From: Bacteroides sp.
GTDB taxonomy: Bacteria; Bacteroidota; Bacteroidia; Bacteroidales; Muribaculaceae
Length of the DNA: 52,062 nt
Reading direction: 5' to 3'
NCBI GenBank assembly: GCA_014802535.1
Contig: JAAVCC010000014.1
Coordinates: 138,972-191,033 of the forward strand
The notes under the pieces were generated by a model that made no database searches, was not told the DNA's origin, and saw only the letters and a list, made by a program, of their open reading frames with translations. The translations under genes were made by a program, and so were the position numbers. This document shows positions 42,574-51,316 of this stretch, piece after piece (positions within the stretch are counted from its first letter, which is position 1; each line of letters starts with the position of its first letter).

Positions 42574-42586
42574 ATAGAGTAATCTT

Positions 42587-45500
42587 TTAGAATGTTAATG
42601 AAAGACCTGCTGATATTGTACGGATAATAGAATAGTTAGCCTGAGACTGACCTTGGATGTACTGACGAGGATCCATACCTTTACGTTTTGACCAGATAGC
42701 GATGTTATCGGCGTTTACATAAAGACGGAGTTTGTCAATAGATGCTTTGTTGAGCAACTTAGAGGGGAAAGTATATCCGAGAGTGATGTTGCGGAGGTTG
42801 AAGTAATCAGCACCGATAAGATATTTGCTTGAGAATATAGCTGCATTCTGGTCACCGTCGAGCACCGGAACATCAGTGTTGGTATTTTCAGGAGTCCAAG
42901 CATTGAGAATATCTTTATGCCAGTTGTGACCTGCATTGCTCATACCCATAAGTTCGCTATACATTGAGTCGAAGATTTGACCACCGATCTGATAGTTACC
43001 GGCGATTGAGAAATCAAGACCTTTCCAGGTGAAAGTAGTTTGAACACCACCCTGGAAGTCGGGAAGAGCTGTGCCGATGTAGTATTTTGTAGCCTGAGAA
43101 TAGTCAGAAACAGGTTCTTGACCGGTTACGTTACCTTCAGCATCTTTTACATCAGCAAACCAAGTTGAGTGACCTTCTTCATCAAGACCGGCAAACTTGT
43201 AGTAGTAGAAGTCATAAACGCTGCGACCTTCACGAATGTTGTAGTAGCTGCTGTGGGTGATACCTTCAGCACGTTTGTCTTCCGGGATATTGGTTACTTT
43301 GTTAACATAGTGAGTTCCGGTGAATGTCCAATTCCAAGTGAAGTCACGAGGCATCGGGATGTTAACACCGAGAGTGAACTCGATACCTTTGTTAATCATT
43401 GTAAGAGCATTCTGAGAAATGTAGCTGACACCTGACGACGGAGACTGAGGCACGTTATAGAGCATGTCTTTAGTGCGTTTGTGGAAGAACTCAAAATCAA
43501 GATTTACAAGATTGTTGAGAACCGAAGCTGTCAAACCGACATTGGCATTGTATGAAGTTTCCCAAGTAATGTCTGCGTTACCTTGATAATATCTAACGAG
43601 TGAATAGCTACCGCCTTGGTTGGTGAGCTCAAATTGAGTTTTAGCGGGATAATAGTTGCTTGATGATGTGTTAGGGTAGTAGATGTCATCATTACCTACA
43701 CTACCATAGCTGGCACGGATTGACATATTGTCAAGCCAGGTGAGATTTTCCATGAAGCTTTCCTGGCTGATGCGCCATGATGCACCGACCGACCAGAATG
43801 TACCCCAACGGTGACCTTTGGCAAAGCGTGAAGAACCGTCGCCACGAACCGATGCCGAAACATAATATTTATTATCGAAATCGTAGTTGGCACGACCAAG
43901 CCATGACTCGATAGAATATTTATCGGTTGAAGACGAAAGATCGTCCATTGTGATTGCGTTGTCAAATTCAGCAAGGTCTTTAGTAAAGAAGTGAGACTTA
44001 GCGCCATAGAGATAGCTGTAAGTCATCTTGTAGGTTTCATGACCTGCGAGAACATCAAAGTGGTGTTTTTCACCAATCTTCTTTTCGTAAGAGAGAAGTT
44101 GGTTAATTGTGTAAGTTTCGTTACGCGAACGTGTCTTATAACCACGACCGTCAACCGATTGTGCATCACCGAATGTTGGAGTCATGAACTGGTCACGCTG
44201 AGTATTGGTCAAGTCATAGCCGAGGTTTGCACGGAACTGAAGACCATCAATTATGTTGATGTTAACACCAAAACGGCTGCTTACGTTGTCGGTAATATAA
44301 CGGTTTTGGTTAGATTCATCAGATGCAACAACGTTTTGGTTTGAGAAAAGAGGACGAGTGCCATATTTACCGTCACCGAAGTCATACACAGGTTTGCCAT
44401 CTTCATTAAGAATCATCTGTCCTTCTTTGTCATAAGCATATACAGGGTAGATAGGACCAAGATTTTGGATGAATGCAAATGTATTTGAATAGTTGCTGAG
44501 GCTTGAGATTTGAAGAGCATTTTGTTCGCCACGAGCGTATGATACGTTACCGTTTACGCTAATCCAACGGTTAACATCATAGTTACCGCTTGCACGGAAT
44601 GAAAGACGATTATAGTTAGATTCACTGATGATACCTTCATCGCCCAAGTATCCTAACGAAAGGAAGTGATTGCTTTTTGCATTACCACCTGAAACAGTAA
44701 GGTTATATTCCTGGCGAAGTCCGTTATTGATTGCTTCTTTACTCCAATCGTCATTCCAAAGAAGGGGAGCGTTTGTGAGATTGCCGTTTACATCAACGAT
44801 TTCGTTGTCGGCACAAGCGTACGGATTATAACCTACACGGTCGATAAGCTTGGCAGTTGCATTCTCGGGTGTTGACTGATTTTTGAGAAGATTCCAGTTT
44901 GTCACCATAAACATTCCGGGGTCAGTCATGATGTCATAGTTGCTGATACCACGAGAGTTAGAACCGATACGAACATCAAGCGACACTTTTGATTTTTGGT
45001 CTTTACCTTTTTTAGTAGTAATCACAATCACACCGTTAGCTGCACGTGAACCATAAAGAGCGGTTGAAGCAGCATCTTTAAGAATTGACATTGATTCAAT
45101 GTCGTTGGGGTTGATTGATGAAAGAGAGCCATCAAAAGGCATACCATCTACAACATAAAGAGGGTTTGCGCTTGAGTTGATTGAGCCGATACCACGGATG
45201 CGGACAGTTGCCGATGTACCGGGCTGACCCGACTGCATTGCAACTTGAACACCGGGTGCAGCACCTTCGAGTGCTTTAGAAATGTTTGAAACCTGAAGTT
45301 TCTCGATTGTCGAGCTTGAAACTGTAGTTGCAGCACCTGTAAATGACGATTTCTTAGCAGTACCGTATGCTACTACCATAACCTCGTCAAGTGTAGTTAC
45401 GGGTTTGAGAATTACGTTGACAACCGGAGCTACATCAACAGTTTTTGCTTCAAAACCTACATAGGCAACGCGAAGCTTTTTTACTGACTGAGGAACTGAG

Positions 45501-45685
45501 AGAGTGAACTCTCCATTAATATCGGTCATAACACCGATGTTTGTACCTTCAGCTTGGACGGTGGCACCGATCAACGGCTCTCCATCTTCAGCTGATGTGA
45601 CAGTACCGGTGACATTGATGTTCTGTGCAACTGCACAGGCGACAGATGTCACAACTGCCATAAGTAATAGAAACAGCTTTTTCAT
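42587..45685 (-). CDS. SusC/RagA-family TonB-dependent transporter (left pair)
   Basis: A 1032-residue outer-membrane active transporter. Signal peptide MKKLFLLLMAVVTSVACAVAQ precedes a carboxypeptidase-regulatory-like domain (about 24-100, VTSAEDGEPLIGATVQAEG). A TonB box-like DEVMVVAYGTAKKSSFTGAA (about 106-125) leads to the plug, whose GIGSINSSANPLYVVDGMPF and DIESMSILKDAASTALYGSR are SusC hallmarks. The 22-strand barrel follows and ends with aromatic SLTF. The start is ATG 45685; the frame continues upstream to a TTG at 45697. The first ~68 codons are almost identical to those of the right susC gene, and the rest is quite different. No consensus TAnnTTTG promoter was recognised. Partner: SusD at 41035-42573. 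Confidence 0.95.
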   Translation of the reverse strand: MKKLFLLLMAVVTSVACAVAQNINVTGTVTSAEDGEPLIGATVQAEGTNIGVMTDINGEFTLSVPQSVKKLRVAYVGFEAKTVDVAPVVNVILKPVTTLDEVMVVAYGTAKKSSFTGAATTVSSSTIEKLQVSNISKALEGAAPGVQVAMQSGQPGTSATVRIRGIGSINSSANPLYVVDGMPFDGSLSSINPNDIESMSILKDAASTALYGSRAANGVIVITTKKGKDQKSKVSLDVRIGSNSRGISNYDIMTDPGMFMVTNWNLLKNQSTPENATAKLIDRVGYNPYACADNEIVDVNGNLTNAPLLWNDDWSKEAINNGLRQEYNLTVSGGNAKSNHFLSLGYLGDEGIISESNYNRLSFRASGNYDVNRWISVNGNVSYARGEQNALQISSLSNYSNTFAFIQNLGPIYPVYAYDKEGQMILNEDGKPVYDFGDGKYGTRPLFSNQNVVASDESNQNRYITDNVSSRFGVNINIIDGLQFRANLGYDLTNTQRDQFMTPTFGDAQSVDGRGYKTRSRNETYTINQLLSYEKKIGEKHHFDVLAGHETYKMTYSYLYGAKSHFFTKDLAEFDNAITMDDLSSSTDKYSIESWLGRANYDFDNKYYVSASVRGDGSSRFAKGHRWGTFWSVGASWRISQESFMENLTWLDNMSIRASYGSVGNDDIYYPNTSSSNYYPAKTQFELTNQGGSYSLVRYYQGNADITWETSYNANVGLTASVLNNLVNLDFEFFHKRTKDMLYNVPQSPSSGVSYISQNALTMINKGIEFTLGVNIPMPRDFTWNWTFTGTHYVNKVTNIPEDKRAEGITHSSYYNIREGRSVYDFYYYKFAGLDEEGHSTWFADVKDAEGNVTGQEPVSDYSQATKYYIGTALPDFQGGVQTTFTWKGLDFSIAGNYQIGGQIFDSMYSELMGMSNAGHNWHKDILNAWTPENTNTDVPVLDGDQNAAIFSSKYLIGADYFNLRNITLGYTFPSKLLNKASIDKLRLYVNADNIAIWSKRKGMDPRQYIQGQSQANYSIIRTISAGLSLTF

Positions 45686-45800
45686 ACTTGAAAGCAATAA
45701 AACATATAATTAATGATTGATACTAATAATTTGATTTGTTAAACAGCACGTTTTCAAACAAATAGGTGAATAATATCCCTAAATCTCTTACAAAGAGATA
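45480..45800 (-). repeat. Left arm of the inverted susC 5'-end duplication
   Basis: This arm covers the palindrome, leader and first ~68 codons of the left susC. It is an inverted copy of 46244-46562. By eye, the coding part (about 203 bases) has seven differences, six of them synonymous; the leader differs more. Homology fades sharply beyond codon 68 and just outside the palindrome. Confidence 0.88.
45783..45799. promoter_or_regulatory. 17-bp palindrome, copy 2 (left susC leader)
   Basis: ATCTCTTACAAAGAGAT, 98 bases upstream of the left susC ATG, at the outer edge of the conserved arm. It is a candidate operator or RNA hairpin for co-regulation of the two susCD systems. Confidence 0.65.
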
Positions 45801-45847
45801 TTTATTGAGCTACAAAAGTAGCTATTAAATACTTAACTGACAAATCT

Positions 45848-45890
45848 TTAACATCGTTCTCTTAGCATTTTTTTGCTAAATTGATGTTAA
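45848..45890. other. Nested stem-loop in the susC-susC intergenic region
   Basis: Outer arms TTAACATC (45848-45855) and GATGTTAA (45883-45890) enclose an inner stem TTAGCA (45862-45867)/TGCTAA (45874-45879) with a six-T loop. Both stems are perfect. The remaining intergenic DNA (45891-46243) is about three-quarters A+T, and I recognise no gene in it. A TAAATTTG (46033-46040) has no partner -33 at a usual distance. Confidence 0.5.
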
Positions 45891-46243
45891 GCTAATTGTA
45901 AAGCTTTTAAAATCAGAGAGTTGCCAATACGAGAAAAGTTACATTATATTTCATGAGTGAAAAAAGTGTTAAAATTTTAAGATGATATTTTTAGCCTTTA
46001 ATTTGCGTTTTAAATGAATGATTTGAATAGTATAAATTTGTTTTTATAATCAAAACACGATAAATGATTACATTTTGCAAGACTGCTTATCATACTCATA
46101 GCGTAGCGTAGAAAAATACACATATATTATATATAAGATTGGTATATCGAAGTTAAATTTATAGCCGTGGGATTACATTAATCAAATAAGGTTTTAGATT
46201 AGGCGTTAATCAACTGATTTACAAAAGATTATCAAACTATACA

Positions 46244-46562
46244 TATCTCTTTGTAAGAGATTAAGGGATAAAATTCACCTATTTATCTGAAAATGTGCTG
46301 TTTAACAATTCGTATTTTAGTATCAATCATTAATTATATGTTTTATTGCTTTCAAGTATGAAAAAGCTGTTTCTATTACTTATGGCAGTCGTGACCTCTG
46401 TCGCCTGTGCAGTTGCACAGAACATCAATGTCACCGGTACTGTCACATCAGCTGAAGATGGAGAGCCGTTGATCGGTGCCACTGTCCAAGCTGAAGGTAC
46501 AAACATCGGCGTTATGACCGATATTAATGGAGGGTTTACACTCTCAGTTCCTCAGTCAGTAA
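46244..46562 (+). repeat. Right arm of the inverted susC 5'-end duplication
   Basis: Inverted near-identical copy of 45480-45800, covering the palindrome, leader and first ~68 codons of the right susC. The 443 bases between the arms (45801-46243) are unique. Confidence 0.88.
46245..46261. promoter_or_regulatory. 17-bp palindrome, copy 3 (right susC leader)
   Basis: ATCTCTTTGTAAGAGAT, 97 bases upstream of the right susC ATG, equivalent in position to copy 2 in the left arm. Confidence 0.65.
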
Positions 46563-49500
46563 AAAAACTTCGTATTGCATACGTTGGTTTTGAATCTGTA
46601 TCTGTTGATGTCGCAAGTGTGATTAATGTTGCTCTTAAGCCGACCACTCTTCTTGACGAAGTCATGGTTGTTGCATATGGTACTGCAAAAAAATCGGCTT
46701 ACACCGGTTCGGCATCTGTTGTTAAAGCCGATCAGCTCGAAGACGCTCTCGTTTCTTCCGCTACTTCGGCGCTTGCCGGTAAAGTTTCGGGTGTTCAGGT
46801 TCAAAGCTCTAATGGTCAGCCCGGTACGGCTCCTACAATCCGTATTCGTGGTGTCGGATCAATTAACGCTGTTTCAACACCTCTCTACGTTCTTGACGGT
46901 ATGCCATACGAAGGCGATATCTCTTCAATCAACACTCAAGATATCGAGTCGATGACAGTTCTTAAAGACGCAGCCTCTACTGCTCTTTATGGTGAACGTG
47001 GTGCAAACGGTGTAATCCTTATCACTACTAAAAAAGGTTCTAAAGGTGATGCTAAAATCACTGTCGATGCTCGTTGGGGTTCTAACTCTCGTTCACTTCC
47101 CCGCTACGATCTCATCACTGATGCTCGTCAATATCTTGAAACTACCTATCAAGGTATGGTTAACGGATATGTTGGCTACGAAGGAATGACTCCTGCCGAA
47201 GCTCACTTGGCAGCTAACCGTAATATATGGAGCGCCCTCGGCTACCAGACATGGACTGTTCCTCAAGGTCAAACACTTATCGGTGCTAACGGTAAATTCA
47301 ACCCCGCTGCAACTCCCGGCTACAGCGACGGTACTCTCTATTATATTGCCGATGACTGGTTTAAAGAATCTCTCGACAACGGATTCCGTCAGGAATACAA
47401 CGCCTCTATTTCAGGCGGTTCTGATAAAATCAACTACTATCTTTCAGGTGCATACCTCGATGACGGTGGTATTGTTGCAAACTCTCACTTCAAACGTTTT
47501 TCTACTCGTGCATCGGTCGATTACCAAGCTAAAAAATGGCTTAAAATCGGTACGAACATCTCTTACACCTACGCTAATCAAGGTTATCCCGGTAACCAAA
47601 CCAGCGATGGCGATACTTCAGGTAACGTATTCTATGTTGCCAACTTGATCGGTCCGGTTTATCCTATGTATGTTCGCAATGCCGACGGTTCACTCCAGAT
47701 GGTTGAGAAATATAACCGTCCGGTATATGACTATGGTGACGGTCAGGCAAACGGACACGTTCGCGCATTCTCATCAATGTCTAACCCTGCCGGTGCATTG
47801 GTATATGACCGTGAAGACTATTTGATGGATATTCTTGATGGAAAATGGTATGCTACCGTTACTCCGATCGAAGGTCTTAACGTTACCGGAACAATCGGTT
47901 ATCGTGTTGACAACACTCGTTTGCACTACCTCGCCAACAACATGTTTGGTCAGAGTGCTAACTATGGCGGTCAGGCTATCCAAGAATCTACTCGCTACAG
48001 AAACCTCTCAATCCAGGCTATCGCTCAATACAACCGTACATTTGTTGATGTTCACAATCTCGGCGTGATGTTGGGTTATGAAAGCCAGGATTACAATGTT
48101 GAAAGTGTTACCGCTCAGGGTCAAAACCTCTACAACCCCGATAACTTCTACGTAGACAACACTATCGACAACAAAACCGGTTTTGGTAACGCTCGCACTC
48201 TCTGTCACCGCGGTATCATCGGTCGTGTAGAATATAACTATGATACTCGTTACTACTTCATGGCATCGGTTCGCCGTGGTGCTTCATCACGTTTCGCTCC
48301 CGAAAGCCGTTGGGGTACATTCTGGTCAGCATCACTCGGTTGGGACATTGCAAAAGAAAAATTCATGCAAGACTTCAACAATGTTGATATGCTTAAGTTC
48401 CGTGCTTCATTTGGTCAGAACGGTAATGATGTTCTCGGTTCATCTTCTTACTATTGGTTTGCATACGCCGACCAATACCGCATTACCGGTGCTGATGGTG
48501 TATGGTCTGACGGAACTCTCGCATTCAAAGGTAATCGAAACATTACTTGGGAAAAATCAAATGCGTTTAACATCGGTTTTGACTATTCATTCTTCCAGGG
48601 TATGCTCTCGGGATCAATCGAATACTTCAATCGCCAAACAAGCGATATGCTTTTCAACGTACCCGTCAGCCCCTCTTTAGGTTACTCTTCAATTCCGATG
48701 AACGTTGGTTCAATGCGTAACAACGGTTTTGAGCTCGAAGTAAACTATCGTCCTATCGAAACCCGTGATATCACATGGGATATCAACTTCAACATCACTC
48801 TGCCCTCTAACAAGGTTCTCAAGCTTGAACCCTCAATCCTTAATGACAAAGGCGAGTGGATTAACGGATCACGTTACTTCAAAGAAGGCGAATCAATGTA
48901 TAACCTCTACATTGTTAAATGGGGTGGTGTTGATGCCGAAAGCGGTGACGCTATGTATTGGACTTATGGCGACCTTCTCGATGAAAACGGTAACAAAATT
49001 CCTGATGGAACCGATGCTAACGGCGAGCCCAAATATAAACAGGGCGAATTCCTGACCAAAGACTATGACGACGCTTATAACAAGAATCGTCAGGTAACCG
49101 ATAACATCATGCCTAAAGCATACGGTGGTTTCGGCACTTCATTTAAAGCTTATGGCTTTGATTTGACTGCAAGCTTCGCTTATCAAATCGGTGGTAAAAT
49201 CCTCGACTATTCATATCAGAACTTCATGTCAAACGGTCTTGACAGCCAGGGTCGTACAACCTATGGTCAGGCAATGCACAAAGACCTTCTCAATGCATGG
49301 ACTCCTGAAAACACCAATACCGATGTTCCCCGTTTGACATATCAGGATCAGTATCATAACGCTACTCGTACATCAACCCGTTTCTTGACTTCAAGCAACT
49401 ATGTTTCACTCAACAACGTGACAATCGGTTATACTTTCCCCGAAAAGATGATCAAAAAAATCGGTTTGAAAGAACTCCGTGTTTATGGTGCGGCTGAAAA

Positions 49501-49618
49501 CGTTGCTCTCTGGTCAAAACGTAAAGGTCTCGACCCGCGTCAAGGTTTCGTAAGCTCTGAAAATACAACCTATTCACCAATCCGTACAATTTCAGGCGGT
49601 GTCCGCGTTTCGTTCTAA
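46358..49618 (+). CDS. SusC/RagA-family TonB-dependent transporter (right pair)
   Basis: A 1086-residue outer-membrane transporter. It shares the left protein's signal peptide MKKLFLLLMAVVTSVACAVAQ and nearly all of its carboxypeptidase-like domain. From about residue 70 it diverges: TonB-box region DEVMVVAYGTAKKSAYTGSA, plug with IRGVGSINAVSTPLYVLDGM and DIESMTVLKDAASTALYGER, then a barrel with its own loops and ending VRVSF. The ligand is therefore probably different from that of the left system. ATG 46358 was chosen; the frame reaches a TTG 12 bases upstream. It is followed by its SusD gene, whose ATG is 27 bases after the stop. Confidence 0.95.
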   Translation: MKKLFLLLMAVVTSVACAVAQNINVTGTVTSAEDGEPLIGATVQAEGTNIGVMTDINGGFTLSVPQSVKKLRIAYVGFESVSVDVASVINVALKPTTLLDEVMVVAYGTAKKSAYTGSASVVKADQLEDALVSSATSALAGKVSGVQVQSSNGQPGTAPTIRIRGVGSINAVSTPLYVLDGMPYEGDISSINTQDIESMTVLKDAASTALYGERGANGVILITTKKGSKGDAKITVDARWGSNSRSLPRYDLITDARQYLETTYQGMVNGYVGYEGMTPAEAHLAANRNIWSALGYQTWTVPQGQTLIGANGKFNPAATPGYSDGTLYYIADDWFKESLDNGFRQEYNASISGGSDKINYYLSGAYLDDGGIVANSHFKRFSTRASVDYQAKKWLKIGTNISYTYANQGYPGNQTSDGDTSGNVFYVANLIGPVYPMYVRNADGSLQMVEKYNRPVYDYGDGQANGHVRAFSSMSNPAGALVYDREDYLMDILDGKWYATVTPIEGLNVTGTIGYRVDNTRLHYLANNMFGQSANYGGQAIQESTRYRNLSIQAIAQYNRTFVDVHNLGVMLGYESQDYNVESVTAQGQNLYNPDNFYVDNTIDNKTGFGNARTLCHRGIIGRVEYNYDTRYYFMASVRRGASSRFAPESRWGTFWSASLGWDIAKEKFMQDFNNVDMLKFRASFGQNGNDVLGSSSYYWFAYADQYRITGADGVWSDGTLAFKGNRNITWEKSNAFNIGFDYSFFQGMLSGSIEYFNRQTSDMLFNVPVSPSLGYSSIPMNVGSMRNNGFELEVNYRPIETRDITWDINFNITLPSNKVLKLEPSILNDKGEWINGSRYFKEGESMYNLYIVKWGGVDAESGDAMYWTYGDLLDENGNKIPDGTDANGEPKYKQGEFLTKDYDDAYNKNRQVTDNIMPKAYGGFGTSFKAYGFDLTASFAYQIGGKILDYSYQNFMSNGLDSQGRTTYGQAMHKDLLNAWTPENTNTDVPRLTYQDQYHNATRTSTRFLTSSNYVSLNNVTIGYTFPEKMIKKIGLKELRVYGAAENVALWSKRKGLDPRQGFVSSENTTYSPIRTISGGVRVSF

Positions 49619-49644
49619 TGTCTCACGGTTTAAAATTTAAGATA

Positions 49645-51246
49645 ATGAAAAATATCAATAAAATATTTGCTACAGTGTTGGCGGGTGTCGCTATGACAGC
49701 TTGTAACGATCTCAACACTGAATATCTCGGTTACTATGTTACCGAAGAGCAGAAGGCAGACGTTCTTGAGGCAAATCCCGACATGGCGCTTGCCGGTGTG
49801 ACCGGTATTGCCGCTACTGCCAATATGTTTGGCTCGGTATATGACGCTCACTTTGATTTTGGATATCCCGGTGTCATGCTCGGTATGGATATGCAAGGAA
49901 CCGATATGGTGCAGCCCGACGTAAGCTATGGCGTTCACTTCAACTATTGGTTCAAATATACCTCTCCTTCAAATACCGGTATTCCAACCAACATGATGTG
50001 GCGCATCATGTACAAGATGATTTTCTCATCAAACGCTGTTATTTCTACAATTTCAAGCGATACTGAAAATGAAACTCTTCAGTTCTATCGTGCTCAGGCT
50101 CTCGGTTTCCGTGCATTCTGCTACTGGAACCTTGTTCAAACCTACCAGTTCAACTATGTAGGTCACGAGTCGGCTGCAGGTGTTCCCATCATTACTGAAG
50201 AAAATCAGCTCGAAGCTGCTACTGATGGTTGTGCTCGTAACACTGTTCAAGAAGTTTACGACCAAATCCTCGCTGACCTTAACGAGGCTATTGAACTTGC
50301 CGACAAAAGCGGACTCACTGCCGAACAGCTTATGGAGAGCAAACCCAAACGTCTTCTCAACCTTGATGCCCTCTACGGTCTTCGTGCTCGTGTAAACTTG
50401 ACAATGCACAAATATGCCGACGCTGCTACCGATGCTAAATCGGCTATCGATGTGTCATCTCACGCTCCGCTTACTATCGCTCAGGCGTCAGTTCCCGGCT
50501 TTAATGATATTAACGCAAACAACTGGATGTGGGGTGTGGCTGTTGCTGAAACCGACCGTGTTGTAACAACCGGTATCTGTAACTTCCCCTCAATGAGCTG
50601 TTCATTTGCATACGGTTATGTTACTGTAGGCGCTTGGAAAATAGGTTCAGAGAACATGATTAATGCTCTTCCTCCGACCGACGTACGTCGCGGATGGTTC
50701 CTTGATGGAAACTTGGAATCTCCCATTTTGACTGCACGCCAAACAGCTTATCTCCAGAACTATGGATCGATGGAACCATTTGTTAATGTTAAGTTTGACT
50801 CATATCAGAGCGTTCTTAACCAATCGACCAATGCAAGCGACATTCCTTTGATGCGTATCGAAGAAATGTACTACATCCTTGCCGAAGGTCTTGCTATGAG
50901 TGGAAATACAACTGAAGCTGTCAATGTTTTGACCGATTTTGAGAAAAAATATCGTAACCCCCAATTCTCTACAACTGCTTCGTCACCTGAAGAAATTCAG
51001 GAACTCGTTTACAGCCGTCGTCGCGTTGAGTTCTGGGGTGAAGGTTTGAGCTACTTTGACCTTCAGCGTCTCAACAAAACTATTGACCGTCGCAACGATA
51101 ACTTCCCCTCTGCCGTAACATACGTTATTCCGGCTGACGATCCTATCCGTATCTATGTTATTCCTCAGGGCGAAACAACTGCCAATAAACTAATCTCTGT
51201 AGAGCAGGCTAATAAGGCAGGTGTATCTCCGCTCCCACAGAAATAA
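49645..51246 (+). CDS. SusD/RagB-family outer-membrane lipoprotein (right pair)
   Basis: A 533-residue surface lipoprotein, partner of the right SusC. The signal NINKIFATVLAGVAMTAC gives lipobox Cys20. The SusD helices include RAQALGFRAFCYWNLVQTYQ and LYGLRARVNLTMHKYADAAT. The C-terminal MRIEEMYYILAEGLAMSGN and RRRVEFWGEGLSYFDLQRLN are diagnostic. I chose ATG 49645, which starts a clean lipoprotein signal, over an in-frame ATG at 49618 that overlaps the susC stop. It is only distantly similar to the left SusD, so the two systems likely bind different ligands. It is followed after 70 bases by a surface lipoprotein gene. Confidence 0.93.
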   Translation: MKNINKIFATVLAGVAMTACNDLNTEYLGYYVTEEQKADVLEANPDMALAGVTGIAATANMFGSVYDAHFDFGYPGVMLGMDMQGTDMVQPDVSYGVHFNYWFKYTSPSNTGIPTNMMWRIMYKMIFSSNAVISTISSDTENETLQFYRAQALGFRAFCYWNLVQTYQFNYVGHESAAGVPIITEENQLEAATDGCARNTVQEVYDQILADLNEAIELADKSGLTAEQLMESKPKRLLNLDALYGLRARVNLTMHKYADAATDAKSAIDVSSHAPLTIAQASVPGFNDINANNWMWGVAVAETDRVVTTGICNFPSMSCSFAYGYVTVGAWKIGSENMINALPPTDVRRGWFLDGNLESPILTARQTAYLQNYGSMEPFVNVKFDSYQSVLNQSTNASDIPLMRIEEMYYILAEGLAMSGNTTEAVNVLTDFEKKYRNPQFSTTASSPEEIQELVYSRRRVEFWGEGLSYFDLQRLNKTIDRRNDNFPSAVTYVIPADDPIRIYVIPQGETTANKLISVEQANKAGVSPLPQK

Positions 51247-51316
51247 ATTTTACGATTTCATTAGTTTATTCTCCTCTCTCCTTTATATATTCAATAACTG
51301 AATAAAATTTAAAACA

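Noticed and set aside
45480-46562. Insertion sequence with long inverted ends
   Set aside because: The arms encode real signal peptides and plug-proximal domains of two susC genes, and no transposase lies between them.
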